Shown one piece after another: positions 30,022-38,997 of a stretch of DNA of 64,000 bases (positions are counted from its first letter, which is position 1; the number at the start of each line of letters is the position of its first letter). This stretch comes from Kaistella palustris DSM 21579. GTDB lineage: Bacteria > Bacteroidota > Bacteroidia > Flavobacteriales > Weeksellaceae. The notes beneath the pieces are model-generated. The model was not told where the DNA came from, made no database searches, and saw nothing but the letters and a program-made list of their open reading frames with translations. The DNA is taken from contig NZ_AULL01000018.1 in assembly GCF_000422265.1 (NCBI RefSeq), positions 1-64,000 of the forward strand, written 5' to 3'. The translations under genes and the position numbers were made by a program.

Positions 30022-32856
30022 TTATTTCTTTATGAAATTTTGAGAATAGCGGCTTCCGTTTTTGGTAGTAATTTCCAGAATGTAATTACCGGCAGATAAT
30101 CCTGAAATATCGACAGCTTGGTTTTGGTCATTATATTTCCCGGCTGAAATCCGTTTTCCCGTCATATCAAAAACGGTATAAGTTTCAAGTGCTGCAGTTG
30201 GATTTCCTTTGACGTTAATATATGAACTCGCCGGATTTGGGTATAAAATCAATTTAATTTTTGAACTGTTTGCGGTATCTCCCGTGCTGAGGTAAATTGG
30301 CAATTCGGTTTTTACAATATAAAGTTCCGCACCGGAAGTCTTGGTTTCTGCCACAAAATAAAGACTGTCATCATAAGCATGTAATTTTAAGAGATGATCA
30401 TCCGCAGCGATCTGCTCTTCATTTAAGACATTCAGTGACAGCGCAACTGTGCTTGCGGCGGTTCCGTTGGTACGCCAAACCTGGGTGTCGTTTTCCCGCA
30501 GAAAATACAGGTAATTTTTTGCACAGGTTAAATTTGAGATCGAAGCGGCTTCATTATAATTAATGATTTCTTTGGCGTTACCGGAAGCGGAATTAATGCT
30601 CCAGAGCACGCGCATTTTATCACCGTAAGTGCCGTTGCCTACATAGATCTGATTTCCGCATTTCTTAAAAGAAGTCTCGGTGGCAAAGAAGTTTGCGCTC
30701 AGAAGATTAGTCGGTTCGGACTGCAGATCATTAAATCTGAAAACGCTGCCATAACCCAATTGAGATAAAATATATAATTTGCCGTCGTCGATCAGAGTAT
30801 TGTCAGAAACATTCCAGTCGCTGTAACCCCAGTCATTTGTCGGGAAAGGAATCGGTTTTACCTGCTGATTATCATCGTTATACGCCCAAAGTTTGTTGTC
30901 TTTGGCAACCAGTAACTGACCGTCGAAAACCTGTAAAAACCTTGGAACGTTGCTGTAATACGGAATATCGGGAATGTCGAAGGCGATCTTGGTTCCGGCT
31001 GAGGTCCCGTCGGTTTTCCAGATCTGAGTTTTATAATCGGCAGTATAAACTGTAAAGTACACGTTTCCTTTGTACGAAATACTTTTCGCGGCTTCAACGG
31101 TAGGACCGGTAGGGATTTCCCTGATCAGTTCAATTGTTTCACTGCCAACCTCATTTTTCCACACACGGATCGTTCTTTCGGGATAGGAATTATAAGTGGC
31201 AATAATGAGCGCCTCATCCTTTAGGTTTCCAAAGGTTGCGTATTTATCAAAAGTTTGCGGCAGAGCGAGAAATTGGGTATGCGAACCATCACCGTTGGTC
31301 TTTGCCAAAGCGCTGGTGTAGACCGAAGGTTTTACATAATAATAAGTGCCGACTTTAAAAAAATCACCTTCAGGAATGCTGCTCCAGCTTGGACTTTGTT
31401 TAATGACCTGCGGCAGTTCGCCTTTATTTTTAATGGTATAGAACTGGTTTCCAAATTCACCGTCATTAGCTGTGAAAATAAGGGAATTTTGTGCCGTAGT
31501 GTGTATGTTTACAGGGAAACTTCCCACCTCATGCTGGCTGTCCTTTAACAATGAAATTTCCGAAGTTGCCGGATTGAACTGCGATAATTCCAGACCGTAC
31601 TTTTTGGTATACAGATTAAAGATCAATTTGTTGTCTTTTTCTACCGCATCATGAAGCCGCGTTTGGTCGAGTGCAGTTACATTGAGATTTTCATCAAGCA
31701 AGTAAAATAAATTATGCGAAGAATTTTCAAGTAACAGCAGTTTGTTTTCGGGGAAATATTTCAGGAAATTGGGCCGCGAATAATCCGGTATAACGGCATT
31801 GGTAGAAACCGTTCCTGCCGCGGTGCCATCTGTTTTCCAGAGTCTGCTTCTTTCGTTTGTATTCGCGAAGAAATAGACGGAATTTCCCAGAATTTGCAAG
31901 CCGGTACCTTCATTCACGGAGTTTGCGAAATGCATGGTAGAGCTTAACGCTTTTGTATTTTCAGCGGTTCCGTCGGTGGCAAAAAGATTGTTGCCGTCCG
32001 TTGCCGTATTACCGAAGAAAATAAGTCTGTTGTTCAGAACCTTGCCGGAATTTACTCCGTTGGTCTTAAAAATAAACTTTGCTTTTTTTGTCGCGTTATC
32101 AAGCGCCCATAAACCATTTCTTACGCCGGTTGAGTCGCCTCCGTAGAAAAACAGCTGACCATTTAAAATATAGCAGTCCAGATCCACATGCACGGTCAGT
32201 TGGTCATTGGTATCGTAAGATTTAATTTTAAAAGTACCCGCTTCGCTGCCATCTGTGAGGTAAAGTTCATTTTTGTACGCAGCATTTTTAGCGGCGAAAA
32301 CAAAATAATTCTGAAAGGGGAAAGGTTTTTTCTCAAGTTCACCTTCTGTCGGCATGAGCAGTTGAGTCCCTGCCGGGGAACCATCAGAAATATACACCGT
32401 TTTATTTCCGGTAATGATGATCTTTTCTGCGTTTGAAGTCATTTGCATGACATAATTATCCGGGAATCCAAAAACTTTTTTTGTTCCGTTCGGCGTGCCG
32501 TCGGTTTCCCAAAGTTCATATTTTGAACTGATCTCTGCCAGGAAATAGCTCTTTCCTTTAAATAAAAGAAATTGAGGATCATGCCCAAAAGGTGAAGTCG
32601 CGTAGGGCACCAGCTCTTTCAGCAAGGTGGTTTTTTTGGTGGTGAAATTATAGGTCCAAAGTTCATGATTTCCGTTCCAGTAGCCAGGTGAGAGATCATT
32701 TTGCGCGCCGGCAAAAAGGATCTGATCGTTGTATTTAAATAAATTCCGGGCGTCTAAACCGCTTTGGTAATTGATTTCGTACAGTTCAGCGTCGAGCTGC
32801 TGCGAAAAATTGAAGGTGTAAAATAAGGACAGAAAAAGAATGTAGATTTTTTTCAT
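30022..32856 (-). CDS. ELWxxDGT-repeat T9SS cargo protein
   Basis: A 944-aa secreted protein: signal peptide (1-18), a long beta-propeller-like body, and a C-terminal type A T9SS sorting domain (about 870-944: ILYPNPASSYINV, FDMTGKRI, LSAGNYILEI, QNFIKK). At least seven repeats of the ELWxxDGTxxGT type are visible (YELWETDGTPNGT, ELYLTDGSEAGT, NLFATDGTAENT, RLWKTDGTAAGT, QIWKTDGTSAGT, QVWRTNGTAAST). It is predicted to be exported by T9SS and attached to or released from the surface; function unknown. It begins 9 nt after a PorV/PorQ-like gene, in the same operon. Confidence 0.9.
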   Translation of the reverse strand: MKKIYILFLSLFYTFNFSQQLDAELYEINYQSGLDARNLFKYNDQILFAGAQNDLSPGYWNGNHELWTYNFTTKKTTLLKELVPYATSPFGHDPQFLLFKGKSYFLAEISSKYELWETDGTPNGTKKVFGFPDNYVMQMTSNAEKIIITGNKTVYISDGSPAGTQLLMPTEGELEKKPFPFQNYFVFAAKNAAYKNELYLTDGSEAGTFKIKSYDTNDQLTVHVDLDCYILNGQLFFYGGDSTGVRNGLWALDNATKKAKFIFKTNGVNSGKVLNNRLIFFGNTATDGNNLFATDGTAENTKALSSTMHFANSVNEGTGLQILGNSVYFFANTNERSRLWKTDGTAAGTVSTNAVIPDYSRPNFLKYFPENKLLLLENSSHNLFYLLDENLNVTALDQTRLHDAVEKDNKLIFNLYTKKYGLELSQFNPATSEISLLKDSQHEVGSFPVNIHTTAQNSLIFTANDGEFGNQFYTIKNKGELPQVIKQSPSWSSIPEGDFFKVGTYYYVKPSVYTSALAKTNGDGSHTQFLALPQTFDKYATFGNLKDEALIIATYNSYPERTIRVWKNEVGSETIELIREIPTGPTVEAAKSISYKGNVYFTVYTADYKTQIWKTDGTSAGTKIAFDIPDIPYYSNVPRFLQVFDGQLLVAKDNKLWAYNDDNQQVKPIPFPTNDWGYSDWNVSDNTLIDDGKLYILSQLGYGSVFRFNDLQSEPTNLLSANFFATETSFKKCGNQIYVGNGTYGDKMRVLWSINSASGNAKEIINYNEAASISNLTCAKNYLYFLRENDTQVWRTNGTAASTVALSLNVLNEEQIAADDHLLKLHAYDDSLYFVAETKTSGAELYIVKTELPIYLSTGDTANSSKIKLILYPNPASSYINVKGNPTAALETYTVFDMTGKRISAGKYNDQNQAVDISGLSAGNYILEITTKNGSRYSQNFIKK

Positions 32857-32865
32857 AAAGTGGAA

Positions 32866-33951
32866 TTAGTTCCGGAAATCTCCCATGTCAAGTTTTAGGG
32901 AGAAGAAGTTAGAATAAAAGTTAGAGCCGCCGATACCCGAATTGGTAATCGCATAATCGAGTGTCAAACCCTGATATTTAATGCCGATTCCCGCGCTGGG
33001 CTGAAAGGAAACCTTTCGTTTTAAACTTTCGATATCGGTGATGTTCTGAAACCTGTTTACGCCCACACGCACGAAGATCATATCCTGAAATTTCAGTTCT
33101 GCGCCGGCATAAGGCGTAATACTGGCAAAATCTGTAGAGATCAAAGCAGCGGTTTTTGCGAAGTCCACATTTACGCCAGCTTCCGGCAAAAGTTCCAGGT
33201 CGCGGTTGAGTTCTATATTACGGCTGATTCCCAAATTAAGTTTAGGCATGGTGATCTCCATTTTATCTGTGGGTGCAGGGTTAAACTCCTCGCCATTGAC
33301 CACGGCCGAAAGTTCCTGCTGGTTAATGCTCCAGAAGTTCACTGTCGTAGTTGCGTCCCGCAGCATGGCACCATAATTAAAACCCGAATCTGAATTATAA
33401 AGAACACCGAGATCGAAGCCAAAGCCGAAACCGGTGGCAAATTTACCTACGTTGCGATACACCATTTTTGCATTTACACCCGCGGCAAGTCTTTGGTTTC
33501 CACCGGGGCGAAAGGCAAATGAGAGCAGCGCCGCATAATCGGACTGCGAAAAACTGGTGATTTTATCGTAATCGATATTGCCTTCTGAATCAATAAGTTG
33601 TGTGGTGTTCAGGATATTGTCGATTCCCAGTCTTACCACGGAAATGGCAAACACACCGCCTTTTTGGTCCAAAGGTTTTGCGTACGCCAGGTAATCATAC
33701 TTCGCGATGGATTCGAAATATTCGGCATGCATCGCGGCGCCCTGCCAGTCACGGTCTATACCGATAAGGCCTGCAGGATTCCACATAGGAGAATATACGT
33801 CATTCTGACTGGCGATCACCGCGCCGCCCATTGCCAATCCTCTTGCGCCTGCACCAATATTCAGAAATTCATTGGAATATTTCCGAATGATCTGTGCCTC
33901 AGAAAATATTGCCGAAAGAATGAAAGCGAGAAAGAATAATTTTTTCATCAA
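32866..33951 (-). CDS. PorV/PorQ family outer-membrane protein
   Basis: A 361-aa beta-barrel protein with a signal peptide (1-19). The N-terminal pattern EFLNIGAGARGLAMGGAVIASQ with NDVYSPMWNPAGL is the hallmark of the PorV/PorQ family of T9SS. PorV shuttles cargo from the translocon to the attachment complex. Its ATG overlaps the stop of the EamA gene, and the next gene encodes a T9SS cargo. This suggests a dedicated shuttle rather than the general PorV, but the two cannot be told apart here. Confidence 0.87.
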   Translation of the reverse strand: MMKKLFFLAFILSAIFSEAQIIRKYSNEFLNIGAGARGLAMGGAVIASQNDVYSPMWNPAGLIGIDRDWQGAAMHAEYFESIAKYDYLAYAKPLDQKGGVFAISVVRLGIDNILNTTQLIDSEGNIDYDKITSFSQSDYAALLSFAFRPGGNQRLAAGVNAKMVYRNVGKFATGFGFGFDLGVLYNSDSGFNYGAMLRDATTTVNFWSINQQELSAVVNGEEFNPAPTDKMEITMPKLNLGISRNIELNRDLELLPEAGVNVDFAKTAALISTDFASITPYAGAELKFQDMIFVRVGVNRFQNITDIESLKRKVSFQPSAGIGIKYQGLTLDYAITNSGIGGSNFYSNFFSLKLDMGDFRN

Positions 33952-34835
33952 ATATGTACTTGTTTGGCTGCCTTCCGGGCTTTAATAACACCGTTTACGA
34001 TGATGGCTCCTATCATTATTACCGAAGCAATATAAAAAATCGGACTCATCTGCTCCGACTGTCCAAAGATAAAAAACGCCAGAATAATCCCGTAAATGGG
34101 TTCCAGATTAACCGTGAGTATCAATGTAAAAGGTGAGATGTACTTCATCAGTTTTACCGACTCCAACATCGGAAATGCGGTGAAAACACTTGCTAATATA
34201 ATGACTAACGCTAAATCACGATAACTTATTTCGTGAATATGGGAAATTTGCCCCGTGAGCGTGTAGAACAGACTTAGTATCAGAAAGCCTGAAAAGATCT
34301 CATAAAATATAATGTTCCCTGAAGTTGTTTTGCCAAAAATTTTCCCGTTGAAAACCCCGAAGACCGTCCCGAAAAGCGCGGTGAGGATTCCGAAGAAAAT
34401 CCCTTCTTTGTACTGGAATTCTGCCTTGAAGATCAGTAGCATACAAACCACAATTACAATTCCCATGATCACTTCCGACAGGTCGATTTTCCTTTTGAAA
34501 ACCAAAGGCTCCAGAAACGAGGCGAACAAAGTGGAAAGTGACAGACAGCTCAGCGCAATCGAAACGTTGGAAACCTTGATGGAATAGAAAAAACAGAACC
34601 AGTGAAAACCCATCGCTCCGCCAATTCCGGCCAGTTGTAAAAGGAGTTTGCGGGGTACATACATACTCTCGCGACGCACAAAACGTATGAAAATATAAAG
34701 AAAAACCGAGGCGAAAAGCATGCGGTAGAAAACCAGGACCTGAGCATTCGCGTGAATGAGTTTACCCAGAATTGCAGTGAATCCCCATAAAAAAACAATA
34801 AGATGCAAACGGAATAATGCGGAATTTTTGAACAC
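33948..34835 (-). CDS. EamA/DMT family transporter
   Basis: A 295-aa membrane protein of about 10 helices (two EamA repeats), starting FRLHLIVFLWGFTAILGKLIH. A GTG at 34835 is chosen. The frame is open further to an ATG at 34916, but that would add a non-hydrophobic lead. It would also overlap a TAGATTTG promoter-like box (34859-34866) and a terminator-like hairpin (34924-34950). The family length (about 290-300 aa) also favours the shorter form. It is predicted to export or import small metabolites. It overlaps the PorV-like gene by 4 nt. Confidence 0.82.
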   Translation of the reverse strand: MFKNSALFRLHLIVFLWGFTAILGKLIHANAQVLVFYRMLFASVFLYIFIRFVRRESMYVPRKLLLQLAGIGGAMGFHWFCFFYSIKVSNVSIALSCLSLSTLFASFLEPLVFKRKIDLSEVIMGIVIVVCMLLIFKAEFQYKEGIFFGILTALFGTVFGVFNGKIFGKTTSGNIIFYEIFSGFLILSLFYTLTGQISHIHEISYRDLALVIILASVFTAFPMLESVKLMKYISPFTLILTVNLEPIYGIILAFFIFGQSEQMSPIFYIASVIMIGAIIVNGVIKARKAAKQVHI

Positions 34836-34858
34836 TGCGTGATTTATTTTAAGTAGTG

Positions 34859-34866
34859 CAAATCTA
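34859..34866 (-). promoter_or_regulatory. -7 promoter box for the EamA/PorV operon
   Basis: TAGATTTG on the minus strand matches TAnnTTTG and lies 23 nt before the GTG start at 34835. Confidence 0.45.
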
Positions 34867-34919
34867 CAATTCCCATTTAAATTAAACGTAACAGAAACAG
34901 GCATTTCGGCGGCCAAATA

Positions 34920-34950
34920 AAAACCCCAGAAGTCATTACAACTTTTGGGG
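34920..34950 (-). terminator. Terminator-like hairpin between divergent genes
   Basis: On the minus strand CCCCAAAAGT and ACTTCTGGGG pair (one mismatch) and are followed by TTTTTATTT. It is oriented toward the EamA gene, although no gene is seen upstream on that strand up to 35188. The rest of 34951-35188 shows no gene. Confidence 0.55.
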
Positions 34951-35188
34951 CCTTCAAATAATAAACTATTAAAAAAATAAACTAGGAACTGAATCTAACA
35001 ATTCATGAAACTATTTTAGGATTTCTATTGTATTAACGCAGAACCGTGCTTAATATTTTACAGGAAAACATACATATTATGTTAAACTTTCTTAAATAAA
35101 CCGCTGATTGAATTGCCTTTATCCGTAACTGTGATCCGGCGGGGATTTCAGTCAAAAAATATTACCTTTAGACAAATTTTTTTTAACA

Positions 35189-36817
35189 ATGGATTTAGAA
35201 TTTAATAAAAGAGAAGATCAGAATAAATTGAAATTTGCAGAAATCAACGGTTTACTGACGGCTATTAAAAAAGGCGGCGGCGAAAAACGTTTGCAGAAAC
35301 AACGCGATGAGGGTAAATTTACCGCGCGCGAAAGAATAGAATATCTTCTCGATAAAAATTCCGAATCTATAGAAATCGGTGCTTTTGCGGGATATGAAAT
35401 GTATGAGGAACAGGGTGGTTGTCCCTCCGGCGGAGTAGTTGTGGTGATGGGTTACGTTGCGGGAAAACAGTGCCTGGTCGTGGCCAATGATGCTTCGGTA
35501 AAAGCCGGCGCCTGGTTTCCGATCACAGCAAAGAAAAATCTCCGCGCACAGGAAATCGCTATGGAAAACAGACTTCCGATCATTTATCTCGTTGATTCAG
35601 CAGGTGTTTTCCTGCCGATGCAGGACGAGATTTTTCCTGATAAGGAACATTTCGGCCGTATCTTCCGCAACAATGCCAAAATGAGCTCTATGGGAATTAT
35701 TCAAATTTCGGCGGTGATGGGAAGTTGCGTGGCGGGTGGCGCTTATCTGCCGATCATGAGTGATGAAGCGATGATCGTAGACAAAACCGGCTCCATCTTT
35801 TTAGCCGGCAGTTATCTTGTAAAAGCCGCGATCGGAGAAACCATTGATAATGAAACTTTGGGTGGTGCGACCACGCATTGTGAAATTTCGGGTGTTACCG
35901 ATTATAAAGCCAAAGATGACAAAGATGCCCTCAACCGCATTAGAAATATAATGAAATCGATTGGCAGCTATGAAAAAGCCGGCTTCGACAGGACCGAAAG
36001 TTTCCCGCCAAAAGAAAAAATAGACGACATCTTTGGGCATATGCCGGTTTCACGTGCCGATCAGTATGATACTTTCAATATCATTAAATGTTTGGTTGAT
36101 AATTCAGAGTATGAGGAATATAAAGCCGATTACGGTAAAACTCTTATCTGCGCTACTGCCCGAATCGACGGCTGGAGCGTGGGAATTGTCGCCAATCAAA
36201 GAAAACTCGTCAAGAACGGAAAGGGTGAAATGCAGTTCGGTGGCGTGATCTATTCAGACTCTGCAGATAAGGCCACACGGTTTATCGCCAACTGTAATCA
36301 AAGGAAGATTCCACTGATATTCCTGCAGGATGTTACCGGATTTATGGTAGGTTCCAAATCCGAGCACGGCGGTATTATAAAAGATGGCGCCAAAATGGTG
36401 AATGCGGTTGCAAATTCCGTGGTGCCAAAATTTACGGTTATCACAGGAAATTCCTACGGTGCCGGAAATTATGCCATGTGCGGAAAGGCTTATGATCCAC
36501 GACTGATTGTAGCGTGGCCCTGGTCGGAACTTGCCGTGATGGGTGGCAGCCAGGCGGCAAAAGTTTTAGCACAGATCCAGACTTCAACTTTAAAGAAACA
36601 GGGCAAAGAAATCTCGGAACAGGAAAATCAGGAAATTCTGGACAATATCTCAAAGAAATATCAGAAACAAACGGAACCTACGTATGCTGCTGCGCGGCTG
36701 TGGACGGATGCGATCATCAATCCTGTGGATACAAGAACCTGGATATCGATGGGAATAGAGGCGGCGGATCACGCACCGATTACCGAAAAATTTAACCTGG
36801 GTGTCATTCAGGTATAA
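35189..36817 (+). CDS. Acyl-CoA carboxylase carboxyltransferase (beta) subunit
   Basis: 542 aa with the two crotonase-like halves of biotin-dependent carboxyltransferases: residues about 30-280 (GKFTARERIEYLLD, GGCPSGGVVVVMG, DSAGVFLPMQ, GSCVAGGAYLP) and 290-520 (IPLIFLQDVTGFMVG, GNSYGAGNYAMCG, MGGSQAAKVLA). The length and motifs fit the methylcrotonyl-CoA/propionyl-CoA carboxylase beta group. It moves a carboxyl group from biotin to an acyl-CoA in leucine or odd-chain metabolism. The alpha (biotin) subunit is not in the window. Confidence 0.92.
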   Translation: MDLEFNKREDQNKLKFAEINGLLTAIKKGGGEKRLQKQRDEGKFTARERIEYLLDKNSESIEIGAFAGYEMYEEQGGCPSGGVVVVMGYVAGKQCLVVANDASVKAGAWFPITAKKNLRAQEIAMENRLPIIYLVDSAGVFLPMQDEIFPDKEHFGRIFRNNAKMSSMGIIQISAVMGSCVAGGAYLPIMSDEAMIVDKTGSIFLAGSYLVKAAIGETIDNETLGGATTHCEISGVTDYKAKDDKDALNRIRNIMKSIGSYEKAGFDRTESFPPKEKIDDIFGHMPVSRADQYDTFNIIKCLVDNSEYEEYKADYGKTLICATARIDGWSVGIVANQRKLVKNGKGEMQFGGVIYSDSADKATRFIANCNQRKIPLIFLQDVTGFMVGSKSEHGGIIKDGAKMVNAVANSVVPKFTVITGNSYGAGNYAMCGKAYDPRLIVAWPWSELAVMGGSQAAKVLAQIQTSTLKKQGKEISEQENQEILDNISKKYQKQTEPTYAAARLWTDAIINPVDTRTWISMGIEAADHAPITEKFNLGVIQV

Positions 36818-36835
36818 CCTTAAAAAACACACAAA

Positions 36836-37444
36836 ATGAAAAAACTTTTTATCCTTTTTGCAGTCCTTGGTTTTTACTTTGGATTTTCGCAGTGCAAAAT
36901 CAGCGGACCGGCGCAGATACAGGTGGGGGAAACACTACGCTATTCTGCAGAAAATGCAGTTCTGAACTGCGCCGGCTGTTTCGAATGGACATACCCCGAC
37001 CAAAAAATCTTTTTGGTCGGTGATACAAAAAGCAATATGATCAACATTAAAGGTGCTGTGCCGGGAAATGCGGTTCTTTCGCTCACGGTAAAAACGCCGA
37101 AAAGTCAGCAGAAATGCAAAAAATCCATCGACGTAATAGCGGCAGAACCAGTAGCGATCTCCGCTGACGCCACAAAATGCAATTTCCCCGTTGAAGTCAT
37201 TAATGAAAAAAGAGCCGGGAACGATCGTGTATCTTTCGAACCGGAAAATGCCACAGACAGCTACGAATACCGCTGGACCGTATATTACAGGAATGGCGAT
37301 ACCAAAGTGCTTACGGATAAAGTTCCACAATTTCAGTTTTCAAACCAACATACCATCGATAAAGTGGAACTTGAGTTAACACTGAACAGGTGTACCCAGA
37401 AAATCACGAAAACTTACGACCGAAATTTCTGGTATTTTTTCTAA
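36836..37444 (+). CDS. Secreted protein of unknown function
   Basis: A 202-aa protein with a signal peptide (1-18, GFSQC). The body is predicted beta-rich and resembles an Ig-like or PKD-like fold (GPAQIQVGETLRY, AVPGNAVLSLTV, YEYRWTVYYRNGDTK). Four or more cysteines are present. It lies 18 nt after the carboxylase gene and is followed by a terminator. Function not recognised. Confidence 0.75.
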   Translation: MKKLFILFAVLGFYFGFSQCKISGPAQIQVGETLRYSAENAVLNCAGCFEWTYPDQKIFLVGDTKSNMINIKGAVPGNAVLSLTVKTPKSQQKCKKSIDVIAAEPVAISADATKCNFPVEVINEKRAGNDRVSFEPENATDSYEYRWTVYYRNGDTKVLTDKVPQFQFSNQHTIDKVELELTLNRCTQKITKTYDRNFWYFF

Positions 37445-37473
37445 AAAAAGCTTTCTGTGAAGATCATAAATGG

Positions 37474-37504
37474 AAAAGTTCACCCGGAAAAGGTGAACTT
37501 TTTT
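37474..37504. terminator. Bidirectional terminator
   Basis: AAAAGTTCACC and GGTGAACTTTT form an 11-bp stem with T-runs on both sides. It lies between convergent genes. Confidence 0.85.
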
Positions 37505-37524
37505 AGATATATATGAAGGTGAGG

Positions 37525-38034
37525 TTACGCTTTTACAAACTGCAGTTCGCCGAATATTTTAACATCGTCAGAGACCATTACGCCGCCGGTTTCCAGTGCA
37601 GTGTTCCAGTTCAGCCCGAATTCACTACGTTTGATTTTCCCCTCGAAAGAGAAACCTGCTTTCGTATTTCCCCAGGGATCCACATTAGTTCCGCCAAATT
37701 CCACATCCAGCTTGACCGGTTTCGTTACGCCGTTTATGGTGAGATTTCCGGTAACCTCGTCATGTAAACCTGTGCTTTCGAAAGTGATCTTTGGGTTTGC
37801 GGATCCGTTGAAAAAGTCTTCGCCTTTCAGGTGATTGTCGCGGTCTGTATTGTTGGTATTCACAGAATCGGTGTCGATTGTGGCAGAAACTTTTGCGTTT
37901 TTAAAGTCGCCGTCTTCAGCTTCGAGCTGCGCATCGAATTTGGTGAATTCACCTTTAACATTAGAGATCATCATGTGTCTTACTTTAAAAGTAATTTCAC
38001 TGTGTGTAGGGTCAAGATTCCATTTTGTTGCCAT
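37525..38034 (-). CDS. YceI family protein
   Basis: 169 aa, matching the YceI lipocalin-like family from end to end: start WNLDPTHSEITFKVRHMMISNVKGEF, then ATIDTDSVNTNN, HLKGEDFFN and GNLTINGVTKPV. Family members bind isoprenoid or amphipathic ligands. No signal peptide is visible, so this copy is probably cytoplasmic. Transcribed alone. Confidence 0.93.
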   Translation of the reverse strand: MATKWNLDPTHSEITFKVRHMMISNVKGEFTKFDAQLEAEDGDFKNAKVSATIDTDSVNTNNTDRDNHLKGEDFFNGSANPKITFESTGLHDEVTGNLTINGVTKPVKLDVEFGGTNVDPWGNTKAGFSFEGKIKRSEFGLNWNTALETGGVMVSDDVKIFGELQFVKA

Positions 38035-38207
38035 AATATTTGTATTTTGTTATTACTGAAAATTTATAGTGCAAAGATACTGCCCAATTGAACCGCAGCC
38101 ATTGATGTAAGTTAAGAAATTAAAAAATTGCCTCATTCTACATTTAAAATGTGCTGCTAATCTTTTTAATAAAAAATAATAATGAGCATGCCTCCGCTTC
38201 ATTTACC

Positions 38208-38215
38208 TAATTTTG
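38208..38215 (+). promoter_or_regulatory. -7 promoter box before the PAP2 gene
   Basis: TAATTTTG matches TAnnTTTG. It lies only 6 nt before ATG 38222 and 15 nt before ATG 38231. Confidence 0.45.
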
Positions 38216-38230
38216 ATAAAAATGACAAGT

Positions 38231-38935
38231 ATGAAGAAAGCTTTTCTCTTCTTTTTGATGATGAATTTATTTGCGCTGAATTCGGCACAGGTCAAAGACA
38301 GTTTAAAAAGTGAAAGTCAACATTTTCATTTTCAGTATAAAAGACTTTACATGCCTGCGGCTTTAATGATTTCCGGAATTGTTTTCGACAGCAACAGCCG
38401 GGAATCACTTAAAAATGAAATTGTAGAAGAACGGAACGAGCATCTTTTCGGTTTTACAAATCACCTCGATGATTATGCGCAGTTTGCACCAATAGCGGCC
38501 GTGTACGGCTTTGAGCTTGCCGGAATGAAGCCCAGAACCGACTGGCGAAACCGCACTGCTATTTTGATCAAAGGCCAGGTTGTAAACCTCGGTCTTGTAT
38601 ATGTTTTGAAAAAAACTTTAAAGAAAACCCGCCCCGACGGAACCGCCTATTCATTCCCATCCGGTCATACTGCAAACGCTTTTGCCGGCGCCACAATGCT
38701 TGCTATAGAATATGGTGAAGATTATAAGTGGGTTCCCTACGTTTCCTACGGAGTTGCCACAGGGATTGGCGTGATGCGTATGGCAAACAACAAACATTAT
38801 ATTTCTGATGTTCTTTTCGGCGCCGGTCTTGGCATTCTGTCGATGAAAGTTGCTTACTGGACCCATCAGTATCGGTGGAATTCGGCGGTAACCACAACCG
38901 ATCCGTTTGCAGGCGTGGTGTATGCCAGATATTAA
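38231..38935 (+). CDS. Phosphatase PAP2 family protein
   Basis: A 234-aa protein with a signal peptide (MKKAFLFFLMMNLFALNSAQ). The PAP2 signature is KKTLKKTRPDGTAYSFPSGHTANAF (KxxxxxxRP and PSGH), with a later SxxxNKHYISDVLFG carrying the third motif. Members are phosphatidic-acid or undecaprenyl-pyrophosphate phosphatases acting on the outer face of the membrane. ATG 38222 (MTSMKKAF) is an alternative start. The short distance to the promoter box at 38208 means the leader is at most about 10 nt. Confidence 0.88.
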   Translation: MKKAFLFFLMMNLFALNSAQVKDSLKSESQHFHFQYKRLYMPAALMISGIVFDSNSRESLKNEIVEERNEHLFGFTNHLDDYAQFAPIAAVYGFELAGMKPRTDWRNRTAILIKGQVVNLGLVYVLKKTLKKTRPDGTAYSFPSGHTANAFAGATMLAIEYGEDYKWVPYVSYGVATGIGVMRMANNKHYISDVLFGAGLGILSMKVAYWTHQYRWNSAVTTTDPFAGVVYARY

Positions 38936-38997
38936 ATTAACGTTTCATTAACAGTTGGAATTTATTTCTTATTTTTAACCTCAAAATTGTTAGAAAT

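Noticed and set aside
30022-32856. Adhesin or haemolysin reading of the repeats
   Set aside because: The repeats are ELWxxDGT, not calcium-binding RTX nonapeptides, and there is no type I secretion signal.
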